Positions 6,501 through 9,357 of a stretch of 9,357 bases of DNA are shown here, piece after piece; the stretch's first letter is position 1; each line of letters opens with the position of its first letter. Made by a program: the position numbers and the translations under genes. The stretch is taken from contig DGUG01000221.1 in the NCBI GenBank assembly GCA_002394535.1, positions 1 through 9,357 on the forward strand, in the 5' to 3' direction. Below the pieces are notes generated by a model. That model had not been told where the DNA came from, made no database searches, and worked only from the letters and a program-made list of their open reading frames with translations. This stretch comes from Lachnospiraceae bacterium UBA4316. Lineage in GTDB: Bacteria; Bacillota; Clostridia; Lachnospirales; Lachnospiraceae.

Positions 6501-6788
6501 ATGAGCAAATATGAATTATGCGTTGTTCTTAATGCTAAGATCGAAGACGACGAGAGAGCTGCCATCATCGAAAGGATCAAGAATTATGTTGATCGTTTCG
6601 GCGGTACTGTAACGGATGTGGACGAGTGGGGCAAGAAGAGACTTGCTTATGAAGTTCAGAAGATGAGAGAAGGCTTCTACTATTTCGTTCACTTTGATGC
6701 AGAACCTACGGCACCGATCGAACTCGAAAATCGTGTCCGCATTATGGATAACGTTCTTCGTTATCTCTGCGTTAAGGCAGAAGCGTAA
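6501..6788 (+). CDS. rpsF: 30S ribosomal protein S6
   Basis: This 95-residue protein has the S6 ferredoxin-like pattern: MSKYELCVVLNAKI at the start, the conserved core DEWGKKRLAYEVQKMREGFYYFVHFDAEP (about residues 41-69), and ENRVRIMDNVLRYLCVK near the end, matching the usual S6 C-terminal helix region. S6 binds the 30S platform together with S18, whose gene is the third in this operon. The start at 6501 is chosen because the strong Shine-Dalgarno sequence sits just before it and the family's usual N-terminus begins there. Length is normal. It opens the conserved rpsF-ssb-rpsR operon, which has its own promoter region after the sirtuin gene. Confidence 0.97.
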   Translation: MSKYELCVVLNAKIEDDERAAIIERIKNYVDRFGGTVTDVDEWGKKRLAYEVQKMREGFYYFVHFDAEPTAPIELENRVRIMDNVLRYLCVKAEA

Positions 6789-6804
6789 TAGAAAGAGAGA
6801 ATTT

Positions 6805-7254
6805 ATGAATAAAGTAATATTGGTGGGAAGATTAACCCGTGACCCCGAAGTAAGATATTCATCCGGTGATCAGGCAATGGCTATAGCAAGATATTCACTT
6901 GCCGTTGACAGAAGAGGCAGAAGGGATTCTGCATCAGGTGATCAGCAGACAGCTGATTTCATCAACATAGTGGCATTTGGCCGGGACGGAGAATTTGCTG
7001 AGAAGTATCTTCGCAAAGGTATGAGGATACTTGTTGAGGGTCGTATTCAGACGGGTAGCTATACCAACAAGGACGGACAGAAGGTGTACACAACAGACGT
7101 GGTTGTTGAACGTCATGAGTTCGTGGAGAGTAAAGGGTCTACGCAGGGCGGATCAGCAGATGCATTTGTACCGGCTTCATCCGCACCGTCAGACGGTGGT
7201 GACGGATTCATGAACATTCCGGATGGTATAGATGAAGAGCTTCCGTTTAATTGA
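6805..7254 (+). CDS. ssb: Single-stranded DNA-binding protein
   Basis: The 149-aa protein begins with the typical SSB opening MNKVILVGRLTRDPEVRYSS. It has the OB-fold core with FINIVAFGRDGEFAEKYLRKGMRILVEGR (about 52-80) and a Gly/Ser-rich linker. It ends in the acidic tip DEELPFN, the site that recruits replication and repair partners; one Asn follows the usual terminal Phe. SSB coats single-stranded DNA during replication, recombination and repair. The frame is open upstream inside rpsF, but ATG 6805 gives the family N-terminus and is preceded by a purine-rich GAAAGAGAGA, a weaker ribosome site than that of rpsF. It lies 16 bases after rpsF, and its position between rpsF and rpsR is classic for Firmicutes. 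Confidence 0.97.
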   Translation: MNKVILVGRLTRDPEVRYSSGDQAMAIARYSLAVDRRGRRDSASGDQQTADFINIVAFGRDGEFAEKYLRKGMRILVEGRIQTGSYTNKDGQKVYTTDVVVERHEFVESKGSTQGGSADAFVPASSAPSDGGDGFMNIPDGIDEELPFN

Positions 7255-7275
7255 TGGAATTAGGAGGAAAGTAAT

Positions 7276-7551
7276 ATGGCTTTTGGCAAACCACAGGGTG
7301 ACGCTGATAAGGCAGATGCACCTGTAAGAAGAAGAAATACAATGCACAGACGTAAAAAGGTATGTGTATTTTGCGGTAAAGAGAAGGAACTTGATTACAA
7401 GGACGTTGCTACACTTAAGAAGTATGTTTCCGAGAGAGGCAAGATCCTTCCGAGAAGAATTACTGGAAACTGTGCAAAGCACCAGAGAGCCCTTACTGTT
7501 GCGGTTAAGCGTGCACGTCACGTAGCCCTTATGCCTTATACTGCTGACTAA
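7276..7551 (+). CDS. rpsR: 30S ribosomal protein S18, zinc-ribbon type
   Basis: This 91-residue basic protein carries the S18 core [35 protein letters not shown] and [23 protein letters not shown]. Cys30, Cys33, Cys66 and His69 form a CxxC...CxxH set, which marks the metal-binding form of S18; other lineages have lost these residues. An N-terminal extension of about 20 residues rich in Asp, Ala and Lys precedes the core. S18 pairs with S6 on the 30S platform. TAGGAGGAA at 7261-7269 gives a strong ribosome site, and the gene starts 21 bases after ssb, ending the operon before a strong terminator. Confidence 0.97.
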   Translation: MAFGKPQGDADKADAPVRRRNTMHRRKKVCVFCGKEKELDYKDVATLKKYVSERGKILPRRITGNCAKHQRALTVAVKRARHVALMPYTAD

Positions 7552-7576
7552 GGCTGTAAGGAGGGAACCGTATAGC

Positions 7577-7610
7577 AAAGAGACCATTTTATATGGTCTC
7601 TTTTGCGTTT
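7577..7610 (+). terminator. Rho-independent terminator of the rpsF-ssb-rpsR operon
   Basis: An 11-bp stem (AAAGAGACCAT at 7577-7587 with its complement at 7593-7603) has a 5-nt loop and is followed by TTTTGCGTTT. It lies 25 bases after the rpsR stop. The -35 box of the next promoter begins at 7609, directly after the stem and T-rich run. Confidence 0.88.
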
Positions 7611-7643
7611 GACATTTATATGGCAAAAAGATAAACTTATACT
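7609..7643 (+). promoter_or_regulatory. Promoter of the acyl-CoA synthetase gene
   Basis: A perfect -35 box TTGACA (7609-7614) is followed after 17 bases by TAAACT (7632-7637), a 4 of 6 match to the -10 consensus. An alternative -10, TATACT at 7638-7643, is a better match (5 of 6), but its spacing of 23 bases from TTGACA is too long; it could pair with TTTATA at 7615-7620. The gene therefore has its own promoter separate from the ribosomal operon. Confidence 0.6.
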
Positions 7644-7677
7644 TGTGCGCTTAAACGCGTTGTTGTGCTAAAGCGCA
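7643..7677 (+). repeat. Dyad and direct repeat in the synthetase leader
   Basis: TGCGCTT (7646-7652) and its complement AAGCGCA (7671-7677) form a 7-bp inverted repeat with an 18-base spacer. TTGTGC also occurs twice, at 7643-7648 and 7663-7668, exactly 20 bases apart. The repeats lie just downstream of the -10 box, where a repressor operator or a 5' leader hairpin would sit. No known regulator site is recognised. Confidence 0.4.
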
Positions 7678-7707
7678 TTGATCAAATAATTTTCGGAGGA
7701 ATGTTTA

Positions 7708-9342
7708 ATGCCTATTACAGAACTGCTTGAACGAAATGCGACAATGTATCCGAATGATGTTGCACTTGTTGAGATCAATCCCAAGATCAAGGAAAACAGG
7801 CGAGTAACATGGAAGGAATATGAACTTATAGAAAGTACCAAGAAAGAGTCTTATCGTCGTGAGATAACATGGAGTGTCTTTGATGAGAAGGCAAACCGCT
7901 TTGCCAATTATCTGATTTCAAGAGGTGTAAAAAAGGGAGAAAAGGTAGGAATCCTGATGATGAACTGCCTTGAATGGCTTCCGGTATATTTCGGTGTCCT
8001 CAAAACCGGCGCATTGGCGGTTCCCTTTAATTTCAGATACTCTTCCGATGAGATAATGTACTGTGCAAAACTTGCCCAGATAGATGTTCTTGTATTCGGT
8101 CCCGAATTCATAGGAAGAATTGAAGAGATATGTGATGAACTTTCAAAGAAGAGACTGCTTATTTATGTGGGAGATAACTGTCCTACATTTGCTGACGATT
8201 ACAAAGAATCTGTGGCAAACTGCTCAAGCGTGAAACCTGATATTACTCTTACGGACGAGGACGATGCGGCGATTTATTTTTCGTCGGGTACAACCGGATT
8301 TCCCAAAGCTATTTTGCATAAGCATCGTTCACTGATGCATTCCGCGGTATGTGAGCAGAACCATCACGGTCAGACAAGAGACGATGTATTTCTTCTTATT
8401 CCGCCCCTGTACCATACGGGAGCTAAGATGCACTGGTTTGGAAGCCTGTATTCGGCATCAAAAGCCGTACTGCTTCAGGGAACAGCGCCGGAGATCATAC
8501 TCGATGCCGTTTCAAAGGAAAAATGTACAATAGTATGGCTGCTTGTTCCGTGGGCACAGGACATCCTTGAGGCGATAGAAAGCGGGAAGGTTAATCTGTC
8601 CGACTATGAGCTTGGACAGTGGAGACTGATGCACATAGGGGCTCAGCCTGTTCCGAGAAGTCTTATCAAAAAGTGGAAGGAACTGTTCCCGAATCATCAG
8701 TATGACACAAATTACGGACTTTCCGAGTCTATCGGACCGGGCTGTGTACACTTGGGAGTTGAGAATATCCATAAGGTCGGCTGCATAGGAAAAGCCGGGT
8801 ATGGCTGGGAGACTGCAATAGTAGGTGAAGACCGTAAACCGGTAAAACAGGGGGAAGTTGGAGAACTTGCAGTTAAAGGTCCGGGTGTGATGGAGTGCTA
8901 TTATCATGATCCCAAAGCAACAAAAGAGGTTCTCGCTGACGGATGGCTCTATACAGGTGATATGGCTATGGAGGACGAGGACGGGTTTATTATGCTTGTT
9001 GACCGCAAGAAGGATGTGATCATAAGCGGTGGAGAAAACATTTATCCCGTGCAGATAGAGGACTTTATAAGGACTAATGAGGCGGTTCATGATGTTGCCG
9101 TTATCGGTATACCCGATAAGAGGCTTGGTGAAGTAAGCTGTGCGATAATTGAACTGAAGAAGGATTATGTTATAACCGAAGATGAGATGAATGAATTCTG
9201 CATGGCACTGCCCAGATATAAGAGGCCTCATAAGATTATTTTTGCGGATATTCCACGCAATCCTACCGGTAAAATCGAAAAACCCAAGCTTCGGGAACTG
9301 TACGGAGGCAAGGGACTGGTAGAGGCCCAGAACTTAGGCTGA
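7708..9342 (+). CDS. AMP-forming acyl-CoA synthetase / acid-CoA ligase
   Basis: This 544-residue adenylating enzyme activates a carboxylic acid with ATP to an acyl-AMP and then transfers it to CoA, or possibly another thiol. Motifs in order: YFSSGTTGFPKAILHKH (190-206) for ATP binding, YGLSES (336-341), GWLYTGD (412-418), DRKKDVIISGGENIYPVQIED (432-452) and the catalytic-lysine motif PRNPTGKIEK with Lys522. Length is normal for the family. An extra N-terminal stretch near residues 24-52, rich in Lys, Arg and Glu, precedes the usual ITW...ANRFANYL segment and contains a second RVTW-like segment. The acid substrate is not readable from the sequence. Around Lys522 the pattern P-x4-G-K is the type recognised by protein acetyltransferases that silence such enzymes. 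The ribosome site is GGAGGA at 7695-7700. It has its own promoter, and a further gene may follow. Confidence 0.93.
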   Translation: MPITELLERNATMYPNDVALVEINPKIKENRRVTWKEYELIESTKKESYRREITWSVFDEKANRFANYLISRGVKKGEKVGILMMNCLEWLPVYFGVLKTGALAVPFNFRYSSDEIMYCAKLAQIDVLVFGPEFIGRIEEICDELSKKRLLIYVGDNCPTFADDYKESVANCSSVKPDITLTDEDDAAIYFSSGTTGFPKAILHKHRSLMHSAVCEQNHHGQTRDDVFLLIPPLYHTGAKMHWFGSLYSASKAVLLQGTAPEIILDAVSKEKCTIVWLLVPWAQDILEAIESGKVNLSDYELGQWRLMHIGAQPVPRSLIKKWKELFPNHQYDTNYGLSESIGPGCVHLGVENIHKVGCIGKAGYGWETAIVGEDRKPVKQGEVGELAVKGPGVMECYYHDPKATKEVLADGWLYTGDMAMEDEDGFIMLVDRKKDVIISGGENIYPVQIEDFIRTNEAVHDVAVIGIPDKRLGEVSCAIIELKKDYVITEDEMNEFCMALPRYKRPHKIIFADIPRNPTGKIEKPKLRELYGGKGLVEAQNLG

Positions 9343-9343
9343 T

Positions 9344-9350
9344 AGGGGGG
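9344..9350 (+). promoter_or_regulatory. Possible ribosome binding site for a gene beyond the window
   Basis: AGGGGGG follows the synthetase stop codon by two bases and is G-rich like a Shine-Dalgarno sequence. No start codon appears in the last seven bases, so any gene it serves begins outside the window. Confidence 0.3.
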
Positions 9351-9357
9351 ACCGCGA

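Noticed and set aside
6694..6804. Longer SSB starting inside rpsF
   Set aside because: The 37 extra residues overlap S6 coding sequence. MNKVILVGRLT at 6805 is the standard SSB N-terminus.
8512..9231. 239-aa minus-strand reading frame
   Set aside because: It lies wholly within the well-supported acyl-CoA synthetase gene, and its translation shows no recognisable domain. The other minus-strand frames are likewise antisense to clear genes.
1..9357. CRISPR arrays, tRNA or rRNA genes, insertion sequences, attachment sites
   Set aside because: I saw no regularly spaced repeats, tRNA-like cloverleaf sequences, transposase or integrase genes, or terminal inverted repeats.

Overview
The window looks like a chromosomal segment from a low-to-moderate GC Firmicute. 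Lachnospiraceae is the best guess, from the rpsF-ssb-rpsR order, strong AGGAGG ribosome sites, a Zn-ribbon type S18, a long-insert acyl-CoA synthetase and a membrane-anchored FKBP with a trigger-factor-like tail. This rests on remembered family resemblance, not on a search. All supported genes are on the + strand, and no stretch over 300 bases lacks a gene.

Layout. (1) 1-669 is the C-terminal part of an L-fucose isomerase family enzyme, closed by a 13-bp hairpin terminator. (2) 808-2697 is a two-gene unit, plsY (phospholipid synthesis) and a membrane-anchored FKBP-type prolyl isomerase. It is driven by a perfect-consensus promoter placed so close to the plsY ATG that the message may be leaderless, and it is closed by a 14-bp perfect hairpin. 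(3) 2796-6380 is an accessory-looking operon. It encodes an AAC(3)-like N-acyltransferase fused to a DUF4910/M28-like aminopeptidase-fold protein, a stand-alone acyl carrier protein, a MaoC-type hotdog hydratase and a Sir2 deacylase. (4) 6501-7551 is the housekeeping rpsF-ssb-rpsR operon with its own promoter region and a strong terminator. (5) 7708-9342 is an AMP-forming acyl-CoA synthetase with its own promoter and a dyad/direct repeat in its leader. A G-rich Shine-Dalgarno-like run at the window edge hints at another gene beyond it.

How the parts may work together. The fusion protein, ACP and MaoC protein together suggest a small acyl-ACP pathway that builds or tailors an acyl group, such as an (R)-3-hydroxyacyl group, and attaches it to an amino group, perhaps on an amino sugar or small metabolite. 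The peptidase-like half could trim or deprotect the product. No ketosynthase, phosphopantetheinyl transferase, glycosyltransferase or sugar-nucleotide enzyme is visible, so the product is unknown. The Sir2 protein lies in the same run of genes, and the nearby acyl-CoA synthetase carries a PX4GK acylation-type motif around its catalytic lysine, which suggests, without proving, deacylase control of that enzyme. The fused protein and its ACP/MaoC partners are the most unusual feature here.
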